Below are positions 18,712 through 29,600 of a stretch of 58,174 nt of DNA, piece after piece; position 1 is the stretch's first letter, and every line of letters starts with the position of its first letter. Origin of the DNA: DAIOFH01 sp036745875 (lineage in GTDB: Bacteria > Planctomycetota > SZUA-567); NCBI GenBank assembly GCA_036745875.1, contig DAIOFH010000003.1, positions 1 to 58,174 on the forward strand, written 5' to 3'. The notes under the pieces are model-generated. The model was not told the origin of the DNA. It made no database searches and saw nothing but the letters and a program-made list of their open reading frames with translations. The position numbers and the translations under genes were made by a program.

Positions 18712-19784
18712 TGGACAAACAGCCCGGCGGCGGAAATGACAGGCTTCCAGTGCCCGAATCCGATACTGTCGTGCGCAGCAGCGGTACGGTGATATTGGGA
18801 TCCGGGGCGATTGTCCGTAGCTCGGGCACGGTTATCAGGTGCAACGAAGAAAAAAAGCTGGACCAATCCGTCGTGTCGGTCATTTCCCATGTCACCTGGA
18901 TCGGCGTCAGCGTCAACATTGTCCTTGCCGTCTTGAAATTGATAGGCGGCATATTCGGCAAAAGCCAGGCCCTCATCGCCGACGCCGCCCACACCATCTC
19001 CGACCTGGCGACGGATGCGGCCGTCCTCATCGGCGTCCGCTACTGGTCGGAACCGGCGGATGCCGTGCATCCGCACGGACATGGCAAGATAGAAACGATG
19101 GTGACGCTGTTTATCGGCGTCATGCTGGCGATCGTCGGTCTGGCCCTCGGTTACGAGGCGATCCTGACCCTGTCGCACGGCATGCCGTCCGCGGATGCGC
19201 TTCAGGGCGGTCCCAACTCCACCGCCCTCTGGCTCGGCTTCGCCGCGGCAGTCCTCTCCATCATAGTCAAAGAAATCCTTTACCGCTGGACTGCGGCATG
19301 GGGAACAAAGCTCAAGTCGTCCGCCCTCGTCGCCAATGCCTGGCACCACCGTACCGACGCGCTGAGTTCCATCCCTCCCGCCCTGGCGATAGGCGGCAGC
19401 TTCCTCGGGGCGAGGCTTGGACATAATCTATGGTTCCTCGACCCCATCGGCGCGATTGTCATCTGCGTGATGCTGCTCCATGCTGCCGCGATGGTGGCCT
19501 ACCCCGCCCTGCAGTCGCTTCTTGACGCCGGAGCGGATCGCCGAACCTGTAAACGCATCGAAGAAATCATTCTGGATACTCCGGACGTCCTCGGCGCGCA
19601 CAAAATCCGTTCCCGTTACGTTGGCCCCGAAGCGGTTGCCCTCGACATGCACATCTTTGTCGACGGCACCCTTCCCGTCGCCAAAGGCCATGCCATAGCC
19701 GCGCGCGTGCGCGCCAGGCTCCTTGCCGCCGATTTGTCGCTGGTTGATGTGGTCATCCACGTGGAACCGGTGGAAGAACAGTAA
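18711..19784 (+). CDS. CDF-family divalent cation transporter
   Basis: Membrane exporter of Zn/Co/Fe/Mn-type cations by proton antiport. 357 residues. The transport domain begins near residue 55 (SVVSVISHVTWIGVSVNIVL), with SQALIADAAHTISDLATD in helix 2, HPHGHGKIET in the helix 2-3 loop and SALVANAWHHRTDALSS in helix 5. A cytoplasmic C-terminal ferredoxin-like domain begins around residue 275 (RIEEIILDTPDVLGAHKIRSRYVG). An extra N-terminal stretch of about 50 residues contains an imperfect duplication, VVRSSGTVI and IVRSSGTVI. The start overlaps the purL stop by one base. Metal specificity cannot be read from the sequence. Confidence 0.9.
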
Positions 19785-19795
19785 CTGTCACCTAT

Positions 19796-20710
19796 TCACT
19801 GTTTCTCCCATATTTCCCCAAGCATCTTGAATTCCCCCGGCGTCATGGTCTCGCCACGGGAGCCGGGATCGATATTGCACTGCGCCAGGATATCGTCCGG
19901 GGACGAATCGGCGAAAACGCCCTTGAGAGCGTTCCGGAGGGTTTTTCTGCGGGAGCCGAAGACGGCTGTCGCGATGCGTTTGATCCCTTTCCAGGGAAGC
20001 GCCAGGCGCTCCTCCACCGGCAGGAAATCCATTTTGATGATTGCCGAATCCACATTCGGCCTTGGCCAAAAACAACGCGGCGGAACGATGCGTTCTATGG
20101 AAGTCGTCGCCGCCAGACCCGCTCCGATGGACAGCGCGCCGTAAGCCTTGCCTCCGGGAGCAGCGCCGATCCTTTCCGCCACTTCCTTCTGCAGAAGAAA
20201 GACGCCTGTTTTCCACGGCATCGGGGACGAGAGCAGGTTCATGACAAAAGGCGTCCCGGCCGAATAGGGAAGGTTGGATACACACTTTAAGACAGCTTCA
20301 CGCGCCGGCAGCCCCGACTTGGTCGCCTCGTCCGCCAGCATGGTCCGCTTGAGCGCCAGCATTTCGTCCAGCTTTTGCAAAACGTCCGGATTGATGGCAT
20401 TTTTACCCGCCAGGATATCCCCTTGCAGGAAAAAAACGTTGGGCAGGTTCTTCGTCTCCTCCTGCGCCAGGGGTAGAAGGCCGCGGTCAAGCTCGACGGC
20501 AAGGACAATGCTTCCGGATTTTGCAATATACCGGGTCAGGAAGCCGCTGCCGGGACCGACTTCCAGCGTGACATCGTCAGGCCCGAGGCAGCCTGTTTCG
20601 GCAATAAAGCGCAACTGGTTGTTGTCCAGGAGGAAATTCTGGCCACGGCGCTGCGACGGTTTCAAACCGGCCCGATTCATTCTGGCCCGCAATTTTTCCA
20701 ATATTCCCAT
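19796..20710 (-). CDS. rsmA: 16S rRNA dimethyladenosine transferase
   Basis: KsgA-type enzyme that dimethylates two adjacent adenines in helix 45 of 16S rRNA. 304 residues from MGILEK. SAM site: QNFLLDNNQLRFIAETG, LEVGPGSGFLTRYIA and AVELDRGL; catalytic NLPY in CVSNLPYSAGTPFV; late block FWPRPNVDSAIIKMDF. A GTG 15 bases upstream is an alternative start, but the ATG has AAAAGGA at good spacing. A segment around residues 105-140 (NPDVLQKLDEMLALKRTMLA) is longer than in E. coli. Convergent with the CDF gene, 11 bp apart. Confidence 0.94.
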   Translation of the reverse strand: MGILEKLRARMNRAGLKPSQRRGQNFLLDNNQLRFIAETGCLGPDDVTLEVGPGSGFLTRYIAKSGSIVLAVELDRGLLPLAQEETKNLPNVFFLQGDILAGKNAINPDVLQKLDEMLALKRTMLADEATKSGLPAREAVLKCVSNLPYSAGTPFVMNLLSSPMPWKTGVFLLQKEVAERIGAAPGGKAYGALSIGAGLAATTSIERIVPPRCFWPRPNVDSAIIKMDFLPVEERLALPWKGIKRIATAVFGSRRKTLRNALKGVFADSSPDDILAQCNIDPGSRGETMTPGEFKMLGEIWEKQ

Positions 20711-20918
20711 TTGTTCCTTTTCCACAGTCCAAAATGCATTAATAAATCATTTTAAGTATAGCGATTCAACACTCTTGCAGTCAAGGCATCGGGAACGTAA
20801 AATTGGTTGAGAATGTTTTTTGTATTATTTTTCGACAGGTTGTATTGTTAAAGCATTCTGACTATTGGCACTATTCGGATTATGCCGTTTTGGCACAGCC
20901 GTTTGATAGAGGCGCATT

Positions 20919-22718
20919 ATGAAAAAGAGCTCCAGCATCACTTTCAGACTGTTTATCGCCGCGACCCTGGCGTTGCTGGTCGGATTGCTGACGCAAATAT
21001 TCTTTACCCGCGTTTTTTCCGCACGCCTGAGCGATCTGTTCGCCACCAGCCTGAATGACCTCGCCCAAAATGTAAGCGGCGAAAACAAGGAAACATTCAC
21101 GAACATGGAACACAGCCAGGCCGACGCCTATATCAGGTATGTAGAGATGCGCGCCGAACAGCTGGTCGACGCCGCTTCCATTATCGCCAGTTCCCCCATG
21201 CGCTATGGCGACGCCTTTGCCCTACGCCGCATCTGCGAAGAGTTCGTGCGTGAAGGCGAATACGCAGTATTGTACGCGGTCGAAGCGAGCGGGCGGTATT
21301 TCGACGGCGCAAGCCAGCAGAATTCCCTTGTCGTCAGGGAACTCCTAGGCGCCGACACTGAACAGCTCCGACCCGATCAACTTGCGGAGAAGCTCCAGGC
21401 CACCGGCTCCGACCGCCTGAAATTCTACACATCCTCCGTGACCGACGAATTCGACGACAAACTCGGCGACATGTATCTTGTCGCCGCCCTGGACAGCCTT
21501 GAAGAACGCCGGCAGGCGGTAATGCAGGCGAGCTTCGCTACCGAACAAAACCTGTCGCGCTCCTTGTCCCTGCAACTGGAGCGGACCCTCAGCACGATCG
21601 AAAGCACAATGCGGGAATTCAGGCTCATCATCTGGCTGGGCGGCCTGCTGGCGATAGTCATGGCCGGAGTCATCCTCTACCTTACGACCCGTTCCATGAT
21701 CAAGCAGCTTTCAAAGGCGCTGAAAATGGCCAATGCAGTCACTTCCGGCGATTTCGGCTACCGCGTCCAGGTGAATGAGGACAACGAATTCGGGCGCTTG
21801 ACGTCAGCCATGAACGAAATGGCGGACAAACTCGGCGAGCGCGAAGAGGAAACGCGCCAGGCCATCGCCGACCTGGCGCGTGTCCTCGATGAAGTGGCGG
21901 GAACGGCGACGGAAATCAATTCCTCGGCCAGCTACCTCAGCGCCTCCAGCCAGGGCGTATCCCTCGGCGTCGAAAAACAGGAAAAATCCATCCAGGACAT
22001 TTCCGCCTCCATCCGGGAGCTTGCGGACGGTGTGAACAGGAGTTCCGAAAACGCCGGGCAGGCATCGGAACTTTCCGTGCAGGTCAGGGAAGCCGCGGCC
22101 AGGGGCGATATCGAAATGAGCCGGATGACCGAGGCTATGCAGGAGCTTGAGGAATCGCAGACGCGCGTCGCCAAGGCGATGAAGATCATCGATGACATCT
22201 CCTTCCAGACAAATCTCCTTTCCCTCAACGCGGCGGTGGAGGCTGCGCGGGCCGGCAGCCACGGCAAGGGATTTTCGGTCGTCGCAGAGGAAGTGAGGAT
22301 ACTGGCGGCAAAAAGCGCACGGTCGGCCTTGGAAACGGAGCGGCTTGTCACCGATTCGATGGAACGGCTTTCCTACAGCAACCAGTGCCTGGAGTCGACG
22401 GGACAAGCCCTTGATGAAATCCAAAACCTTGTCGAAAAGGTTGTCGCCCTCATGCACGAGATCGCGGCGATTTCCTCCGAGAACAGCAACGGCCTCGAAA
22501 AAGTGACAGGCAACATCGGCAAGATCAGCACCATTGCCGAAAAAAACCACATGGCCGCCTCTGCGGCGGCCGCAACGTCGGAACAGCTCCTCGCCATGGC
22601 TGCGGCGCTGCAGGACATGCTGAACCGTTCGAAAACCAGGCGACGCGAAAAAACGGGGGGAATCGATTCCCAGCCAAGAAAAATATTAACGACAAAACGC
22701 AATTCAATAGAATATTAA
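20919..22718 (+). CDS. Methyl-accepting chemotaxis protein
   Basis: 599-residue transmembrane chemoreceptor. TM1 at about 11-31, a periplasmic sensor of about 200 residues with no recognised fold, TM2 at about 235-258, a HAMP domain (about 258-312), then the coiled-coil signalling domain. The hairpin tip IIDDISFQTNLLSLNAAVEA followed by ARAGSHGKGFSVVAEEVR is near residues 422-460 and matches the universally conserved region that contacts CheA and CheW. There is no C-terminal CheR pentapeptide. Unaccompanied by other che genes. It implies motility or a chemosensory pathway in this organism. A weak hairpin (22755-22777) follows. Confidence 0.95.
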   Translation: MKKSSSITFRLFIAATLALLVGLLTQIFFTRVFSARLSDLFATSLNDLAQNVSGENKETFTNMEHSQADAYIRYVEMRAEQLVDAASIIASSPMRYGDAFALRRICEEFVREGEYAVLYAVEASGRYFDGASQQNSLVVRELLGADTEQLRPDQLAEKLQATGSDRLKFYTSSVTDEFDDKLGDMYLVAALDSLEERRQAVMQASFATEQNLSRSLSLQLERTLSTIESTMREFRLIIWLGGLLAIVMAGVILYLTTRSMIKQLSKALKMANAVTSGDFGYRVQVNEDNEFGRLTSAMNEMADKLGEREEETRQAIADLARVLDEVAGTATEINSSASYLSASSQGVSLGVEKQEKSIQDISASIRELADGVNRSSENAGQASELSVQVREAAARGDIEMSRMTEAMQELEESQTRVAKAMKIIDDISFQTNLLSLNAAVEAARAGSHGKGFSVVAEEVRILAAKSARSALETERLVTDSMERLSYSNQCLESTGQALDEIQNLVEKVVALMHEIAAISSENSNGLEKVTGNIGKISTIAEKNHMAASAAAATSEQLLAMAAALQDMLNRSKTRRREKTGGIDSQPRKILTTKRNSIEY

Positions 22719-22819
22719 TCTGGCAACTTTCTCCGAAGGATATAAAATTTATGAAAACGGCTGCCATGCGGCCGTTTCGTTATGCATGTGCCTCACTGTA
22801 TTCATGATATATAGGGCGG

Positions 22820-24502
22820 GTGTTTCACTTGCTGGAAAAAATTGAACTGGAAAACTTCATCCTTTTTGAAAAGGCCGACTTCACCTTCACTTCGGGGCTG
22901 AACGCGGTTTCGGGAGAAACGGGCGCAGGCAAAAGTTTGATCGCCCGCGCTCTCGGCCTTGGACTCGGCGGCCGCGGCGGCCAGGATTCCATCCGCGCCG
23001 GCTGCGAGGAAGCGAAAATCACCGTCCATTTCTCCAAGCCGGACGGGAAAAAGGCCGGGATGCAGCGTTACCGCGTCGACCGGGTGATCCGCCGCGACGG
23101 CGGCGGCAGGATATTGCTTGACGGAAAGCCCTCGACCGCGCAGGCGGTCCGTGCTCTTCTGTCGCCACTTGTCGACTTTGCCGCGCAAAACGAACAGATC
23201 CGCCTTTCCGAGTCCGCCTACCAGCTCGAACTTCTTGACGCCTACGGCCGGCTCGGCCCGGAAGCCGCCCTCTACGCCGACCTCTTCCGCAGCGGGGAAG
23301 TGCTGGATCGCCGCCTCAAGGCGGGCCGGGAGGAAAAGGCGCTTGTACGCCTCCGCCTGGAAAAAGCCCAGGAAGAACTGGCCAGCATAAACAACACCGG
23401 ATTCAATCCCGCGACCGACCTGCATCTTGAAGATGAGATTCGCGAAATGTCGTCGGCGTCCCATATCGTCCAGGCAGCCAGCGAAGCCGTCGGCCTCCTG
23501 GAAGGCGGCGATCCGTCGGTGGTGGATTCCGTCGGGCATGCAAAGCGCACACTGGACAAGATGGTGGAAGCGTCCCCGCGCCTGCGTGAAGCGTCCGCCC
23601 ACCTGGTGTCGGCGCTTGATTCCTTGTCTGCCGCGCTGGCCCTTGCCTCGGCCGCCGCCGAGGGCGCCGAGGCTGATCCTGACGAACTCGACCGGCTAAT
23701 CAGCCGCTCCGAAACGCTCAAAGCCCTTGGCCGCAAATTCGCCTGTGGCGTCGAGGGACTTGCCGCCTTCAAGGAAAAGCTGGAAAGGGAAATCGCCGAA
23801 CTCTCCGAATGGGACGCCGGGGAAGACGAGATACGCGCCAAACTGGCGGAAATACTTCCCAAGATCGCCGAATCGGGAAAAGCGCTGGGAGAAAAGCGGC
23901 GGGAAGCGGCGAAAAGACTGGCAAAAGCGGTCAATCGCGAACTTGCCGGGCTCGGAATGGAACAGGCCGGGTTTTCGGTCGAATTCGAACCGTTGTGGCA
24001 TGAAGGCATGCCGCCGGAGGAAATCCTTTCGGCCGGCAGCGCAGGACTGGAAGAGGCGACCTTCTTCCTCAGCCCGAACCCTGGCGAAGCCGCGTCCTCC
24101 CTCGCCGATACCGCGTCCGGCGGCGAGGCGTCCAGGGCGATTCTGGCGATAAAGGCAGCGCTGTCCAGCGTGTACAAGCCGGAAACGATGTTCCTCGACG
24201 AAATCGACGCAGGGGTCGGCTCGCGCCTCGGTCGGGAGCTCGGAGACAAACTCCTTGACCTCTCCCGCAGTCGGCAGATAATCGTCATCACGCATTTGCC
24301 GCAGATAGCGGCGTATGCCAAGACACACCTCAAAGTGGCGAAGAAAGTCAAGGCTGGACGCACAACGGCAAAAGTCGAAACGCTTTCGGGAGAAAACAGG
24401 GTTGACGAGATCGCCAAGATGATCCACGGATCGTCAGCCGGCGAAGTGACGATGAAACAAGCCCGGGAAATGCTTGTGGAAGGCGGGAATTACCACGGTT
24501 GA
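22820..24502 (+). CDS. recN: DNA repair protein RecN
   Basis: SMC-like ATPase acting in double-strand break repair. 560 residues: Walker A GETGAGKS at 32-39, Q-loop region FAAQNEQIRL, a long coiled-coil centre with Ala/Glu-rich heptads, the ABC signature in ASGGEASRAILAIKAAL and Walker B TMFLDEIDAGVGSR, ending in VITHLPQIAAYAKTH. The start is GTG (FHLLEKIELENFILF follows); GGGCGG is close upstream. The C terminus runs to 24502, and the thyX promoter starts inside its last codons. Confidence 0.94.
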   Translation: MFHLLEKIELENFILFEKADFTFTSGLNAVSGETGAGKSLIARALGLGLGGRGGQDSIRAGCEEAKITVHFSKPDGKKAGMQRYRVDRVIRRDGGGRILLDGKPSTAQAVRALLSPLVDFAAQNEQIRLSESAYQLELLDAYGRLGPEAALYADLFRSGEVLDRRLKAGREEKALVRLRLEKAQEELASINNTGFNPATDLHLEDEIREMSSASHIVQAASEAVGLLEGGDPSVVDSVGHAKRTLDKMVEASPRLREASAHLVSALDSLSAALALASAAAEGAEADPDELDRLISRSETLKALGRKFACGVEGLAAFKEKLEREIAELSEWDAGEDEIRAKLAEILPKIAESGKALGEKRREAAKRLAKAVNRELAGLGMEQAGFSVEFEPLWHEGMPPEEILSAGSAGLEEATFFLSPNPGEAASSLADTASGGEASRAILAIKAALSSVYKPETMFLDEIDAGVGSRLGRELGDKLLDLSRSRQIIVITHLPQIAAYAKTHLKVAKKVKAGRTTAKVETLSGENRVDEIAKMIHGSSAGEVTMKQAREMLVEGGNYHG

Positions 24503-24547
24503 CAATTATAGCATTTTAAGAAATTCTATAATCGATTGGAGGCATAC

Positions 24548-25186
24548 ATGTTTATAATAGAGCAGGAAGCGGAATTGGTGGAATACACCCGCGACGCGGA
24601 CAAGATGCTCGAACGCATCGCCCGCGTCTGCTACAACTCGGAAGAGCGCATGGCATGCGATTGTGCCGACGGCTATTGCCAGAAATGCCGCGAACGGCGC
24701 AACAAGTTCCTCGGCGGTCTCGCCGGAAAGCGCCACGACTCGGTGTTCGAACACGCCAGCGCCACCTTTCGCCTGGTCACCGACCGCGGCATCACGCACG
24801 AAATGGTGCGCCACCGCCTGGCCAGCTTTACCCAGTCCTCCACCCGCTACATCAAATACGACGACGGCCTGCCGGTGGTTGAACCGATCTTCGTCAAGGA
24901 CGGCGAACGCGAATTGTGGCTGAAGGCAATGGAAGCGGCGGAAAAGGCGTATGCCGATCTGCTCACGGCCGGCGTCCCGGCTCAAAACGCACGGGATGTC
25001 CTGCCGACGTCAACGGCGACGACCCTGTTCATGACCGCCAATTTCCGCGAATGGAAACATGTCGTTCGTCTCCGCACGGCCCAGGGAGCCCATCCGAAGA
25101 TCCGCGAGTTGACGCTTAAAATCCACGAACAGCTTTTGCCCCTCTGCCCTGCATATTTCAAGGACGCACTTGAAGAAGCCAAATAG
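24548..25186 (+). CDS. thyX: Flavin-dependent thymidylate synthase
   Basis: Makes dTMP from dUMP using FAD, NADPH and methylene-THF. The ThyX signature RHRxxSxxxxSxRY is exact: RHRLASFTQSSTRY (about residues 90-103). Other blocks: FEHASATFRLVTDRGITHEMV and NARDVLPTSTATTLFMTANF. 212 residues. The start ATG has GGAGG 6 bases upstream. A TTGACA (24499) and TATAAT (24527) precede it, although with a long 22-bp spacer. First gene of thyX-dut-dCMP deaminase, 9 bp before dut. An N-terminal CDCADGYCQKCRERRNKF insert with three cysteines is unusual and could bind metal. Confidence 0.97.
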   Translation: MFIIEQEAELVEYTRDADKMLERIARVCYNSEERMACDCADGYCQKCRERRNKFLGGLAGKRHDSVFEHASATFRLVTDRGITHEMVRHRLASFTQSSTRYIKYDDGLPVVEPIFVKDGERELWLKAMEAAEKAYADLLTAGVPAQNARDVLPTSTATTLFMTANFREWKHVVRLRTAQGAHPKIRELTLKIHEQLLPLCPAYFKDALEEAK

Positions 25187-25195
25187 GAAAAACCG

Positions 25196-25675
25196 ATGAC
25201 CAAAATCCGCTATACCCTGCATAACGACGACAAGACCTATGCCCTCACCATGGCCCACCCGGAAGACGCCTGCTACGACCTCTCGGCACGCTGCTATCTG
25301 GAGTATCCCGGTTTCAAGGAGGAAAAGGATACTATCGTCCTCCCGGCAAACCGGCGTTGCCTGGTCAAGACCGGCGTATTCCTGGAAATGGAACCCGGTT
25401 GGGAGGCCCTTGTCCGTCCGCGCTCCGGCAACGCCCTGAAGAAGGCTTTGACCATCCTGAACACTCCGGGAACGATCGACGCCGGCTACAGGAACGAAAT
25501 CGGCGTCATCCTCCACAATGCGGGCCCCGACGACCAGGAATTGGCCAAAGGCATGAAGATTGCGCAAATCGCCTTTCGCCGCATACCCGAATTCGAAATT
25601 GAATTGATTTCCCAAGCCGATTTTGACGCCGACACGGCGCGCAATCTGAAAGGCTTCGGCAGTTCCGGAGATTGA
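25196..25675 (+). CDS. dut: dUTP diphosphatase
   Basis: Hydrolyses dUTP to dUMP, keeping uracil out of DNA and supplying ThyX. 159 residues with the five trimeric dUTPase motifs: DACYDLSA (1), RPRSGNALKKAL (2), NTPGTIDAGYRNEIGVIL (3, catalytic Asp), GMKIAQIAF (4) and the C-terminal arm KGFGSSG (5). Motif 3 has GYRNE where YRGE is most common. Nine bases downstream of thyX and three upstream of the deaminase gene. Confidence 0.95.
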   Translation: MTKIRYTLHNDDKTYALTMAHPEDACYDLSARCYLEYPGFKEEKDTIVLPANRRCLVKTGVFLEMEPGWEALVRPRSGNALKKALTILNTPGTIDAGYRNEIGVILHNAGPDDQELAKGMKIAQIAFRRIPEFEIELISQADFDADTARNLKGFGSSGD

Positions 25676-25678
25676 GGC

Positions 25679-26251
25679 ATGGAGCATAACGACCTTCGCC
25701 CCGGCTGGCACGAGTATTTCATGGCGGTGGCGAAATTGATCAGCACCCGTTCCACCTGTAATTCCCGTCCCACGGGCGCGATCATCGTCCGTGACCGGCA
25801 CATCCTGGCGACCGGCTACAACGGCTCCCCTCCGGGCGCGCCGCATTGCCTCGGCACGTTCAATCCCGACGGCAGCCCGTTCTGCTACAGCCGGCATATG
25901 GGAGCGGCGGACGCCAACAAATACAATTACTGCCGTTCCAGCCACGCGGAATCAAATGCGGTGGCGCAGGCAGCACGACTCGGCCAATCCATAGAAGGAG
26001 CGGCAATCTACACCACCCTCGCCCCGTGTTACATTTGCACCAAACTTCTCGCCGCCGCGCGCATAGCGGAAGTGTATTATGAACACGATTACGAATCGTC
26101 CGACCGCAGTCGCGACGAGCACTGGAAATCCATTTTCCGCGAATCGGGAATCAAGGTTTGGGAGAAGGTTATTATGAGCGATTCCTCGCTCGCCTCCTTT
26201 GCCCAGACTTTTGCCGGCATCACATCCGAGCGCAGGCTCGGTAAGCATTAG
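25679..26251 (+). CDS. Deoxycytidylate (dCMP) deaminase
   Basis: Zinc deaminase of the ComEB type, converting dCMP to dUMP. 190 residues; zinc and catalytic residues in SSHAESNAV (HAE) and TLAPCYICTKLL (PCxxC). The N-terminal WHEYFMAVAKLISTRSTC and RPTGAIIVRD blocks are typical of the family. Three bases after dut. With dut and thyX it forms a complete dCMP/dUTP to dUMP to dTMP unit. The last ~30 residues (MSDSSLASFAQTFAGITSE) are an extra tail. Confidence 0.94.
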   Translation: MEHNDLRPGWHEYFMAVAKLISTRSTCNSRPTGAIIVRDRHILATGYNGSPPGAPHCLGTFNPDGSPFCYSRHMGAADANKYNYCRSSHAESNAVAQAARLGQSIEGAAIYTTLAPCYICTKLLAAARIAEVYYEHDYESSDRSRDEHWKSIFRESGIKVWEKVIMSDSSLASFAQTFAGITSERRLGKH

Positions 26252-26679
26252 GGGCCCTTCGAGGGAAACAATTACACGGGAATGTCCGATAAGCGTCAGC
26301 GTTGCCATCCGTTTTTCGGGTGGCACAAACGTTTATGGACAAAAATAATCGTCATACCGGCCATCTTACCCAACCAGCGCCGGAACAACCTCAACCGCAA
26401 ACCCGTTTTCATGCGCTCGCCAAACGCACCATCCAAACCGCAAGGAATCGTCTTTTTTTTAAAAACAGATCACTTTGGTCGCATATCCGTGCTTTATAAA
26501 AACCAAACACCGGTATCGCCCCAAACCAATTCTTTTCAGAAACTTCCCGCAAAAACGCCAATGATACATCAATTAAACCGCATTTTCACGGCGCGACGGT
26601 CGATAGACCGGTCAAGCGCTGCGCACCGTCAAGTGCGTATCTGCGAATATTATCGGGAATCCTTTTTGAGGAGCTATAG
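26252..26679. other. Non-coding region before the autotransporter
   Basis: 428 bp without a credible gene. Two hairpins: TGCCATCC / GGGTGGCA with loop GTTTTTC (26303-26325), and CGGTC GATA GACCG (26597-26610). The second lies about 70 bases upstream of the autotransporter ATG and could form in its leader RNA. Codon use in the open frames here is unlike the neighbouring genes. Confidence 0.5.
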
Positions 26680-29600
26680 ATGAGTGCGAAATATGCATCC
26701 CTGCGCTTGATCCTGGTCCTTGCCCTGACCGTTTGCTGCGGTTCGGCGAGCGCTGAAAACAGCCAGGAAGAGGAAGGCGGCGGCACACCCACGCAGCGGT
26801 CGATAACAGAAAAAGAGACTGTTGCAGCCGGCAAAGCTATCACAGTGAAGCCGACGGAAGAACTGGAGATCGAATCCACCGGCGAAGTGGTCGTCGCTGA
26901 CAAGGGGGCCGTGATCAGTAGCGGCAGTCTTGTCAACAACGGCTCGATCGTCAACTCCGGCACGATAACGATAAACACCGGCTCCTTCACCAACAACAAT
27001 ATCATCGACAACAATGGCTCAATGATGGTCGGTGGGGACGTTCAGTATTCCGGAAGCGGCGGCACTATCGACAATTCGAAGGACATGTTCCTCTCCGACA
27101 TCGTCGACGAGGACGGCTCTTCGGCCGTCCATGAAATATTCAATACCATAAAAAACGGCGCCGACGCTACGATCTTCCTCACGGGAGAAGAGGCTGTAAT
27201 CGAAGAGCTGGTTCTGCGTGATGGTTCGTCCGGCATGGTCAATACCGGCACGGTGACGGAGTTCAAAAAGAAGGTGGACGTCAAGGACGCGGACCTGAAC
27301 ATCAGCAATGGTTCCTACTTTGGCGGCGATGTTTCCGCCAAAACGATTTATACCAATGCTGACGACACCAACAGGAACAACGAAAACACCTTCGAAAACG
27401 GCACCGTCAAGGCTACCGTCATCATCGGCGCCGAAGGCGGAACAAACAACTTCTACAGCAATGTGGAAGTCACAGACGCCATTTACGTCTACGGAACCGA
27501 CAATTATGGCGGAACGGTGCTTGGCAATGTAAATATCGACGGCGAAGCCAATTTCCTCGCCGGCTCCGAGTATACGGGCGGCATCATAGCCAACTCGGGT
27601 TCGGGCTCGCTCAATTTCGCCAACGGTTCCGCTCTGAGTGACGGTTCTATCATCAATTCAGGTACAATCACCATCGGCGACATGGTAAAGGACCAGAACG
27701 CCTTCAACGCCATAACGAACAAGGATGGCGCGACCATCACTTTCACGGGAACCAATCCTATCGAGAACGATCTGGCCCTTGAGTACGGCTCTCGTGGCAG
27801 CACAGTGAATACCGGTTCGGCTACCGAGTTCCGGGGTCTCGACGCCAAGGACGCGACGCTGAACATCACGAGTGAAAGCAAGTTTGACGGGAATGTCGCC
27901 GCCGGCGTCATTAACACAAACGGCACGAACCCCGAGAAAAAGAACATATTCAACGGCGACGTCAGCGCCAGTACCATCAACGGCTCCGTTGGCGGCACAA
28001 ACGACTTCAACGGCAAGGTGACGGTCGCCGACATCATCAATGTCCATGGCACCGACAATTATGCCGGAACGGTGCAAGGCAAGATGGCGGTCCACAGCAC
28101 GGGAACGGCGAATTTCCTCGATAATTCGAACTATATTGGCAACTCCATAGATAATTCCGGTCACGTCACCCTCGGCGACATGGTGGACAATGTCTCAAAA
28201 TCCAGTGTCCACAACGCCTTCAACTCCATCATGAACAACGACGGGGCGCGAATCACCTTCACCGGCGTCGAGGCTATTACCGACAATCTCGAACTTAAGG
28301 ACGGTTCGTCCGGCATAGTCGACACCAACACAGTAAGGTCATTCAATGACATCGACGTCAAAAAGGCGCAGCTTGTCGTCACCTCGGAAGAAGGCACGGT
28401 TTTCCACGGCGACATTGTATCCAAAAACAATGCCGCCGACGCGATCCTGGTCAACGGAGCCGCCACCTTCCACCAAACGGTGAGCGGCAACATGACGGTT
28501 AACGCGGCCAGTCGGTTGGAAGGCACCGCAGCCGCATTCATCGGCGGCGACCTGACGCTGGGCAACACCCTGACCAACAACGGCGGCAAGGTGACGATTG
28601 AAAACGGCAAGACCCTCTCTCTTGACGGCGACCTGATCATTCTCAACACGACAGTCGATGAGAATGTCCACAGGGGTAGATTGACTTTCGAGGATGGCTC
28701 GATTTTTGTTGCGGGAAAAGGCGAAATCGTCAACGACGGCGACATCCTCCTAGGGGACATGATCAACATTGATGGCGCGTTCAACTCGGTCCTCAATAAT
28801 TCCGGAGGCGTCATAACCTTCGACGGGCCGACCGAAGTCCACAATAAACTGGCGGTTCGCGACGGTTCGACTGGTACAGTGAACACCGGCACGGTGGTGT
28901 CATTCGCCGACGACGTCAACGTCAAGGGCGGCAGGCTGTCCATCAAGAATCCGGAAGGCTACGACGCCGTTTTTTCCGGCAATGTTGCCAGCGCCAACTC
29001 GGCCGATGACGCTATACATGTACAAACCGCCGCCACGTTCCACAAGCAGGTCGCGGGCAACCTGACCGCCGACGCGAAAACCGTTTTTGTGGGCTCGGGT
29101 TCCGGCTTCTCCTCCGGCAACATCACAGTCAACGCCGCCGTGGAAAACCAAGGCGGCATCATCGCCCTGAACAAGGGTAATTTCATGGTTCTTAACGGGG
29201 CGAATATTGACAATACGGGAAGTATACGTTTCGACAAGGAATCCACCTTCAAAAAGACCCCGGTCGGAATGCTCAACAACCAGGACAAGGGCATCATCAC
29301 CGCCGATGTCCAAATGGCAACCCTTTCCGACCTGGTCGCACAGACCAGCCTGAAAGACGGCAGCGATTTCAACTTCACCTCGACCGGGAACGCCACCCTC
29401 GCCGAGAACCTCGCCTTCAGCGAGATCGAAAGAGGGGCAAACGTGAATTTCGCGGCGAACGGCGGGGTTTTGACCCTGGGACAGGATTATTCTTTCGAAA
29501 AAGCGAACATCGCCTTCACTTCCGGCACGGTCCTCCTCGCCGACGGCATATCCCTTGCGGCTGGACGGCTCGGCTCGTTCAATGTAGCCAGCGGATCGGC

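Noticed and set aside
20840..20918. Sigma-54 or flagellar sigma-28 promoter upstream of the chemoreceptor
   Set aside because: TGGCAC occurs twice, but the -12 GC element is absent at the needed spacing, and the sigma-28 -10 matches poorly.
26282..26683. 133-codon plus-strand frame before the autotransporter
   Set aside because: No ribosome site, unusual composition, runs through hairpins, and has no family features.
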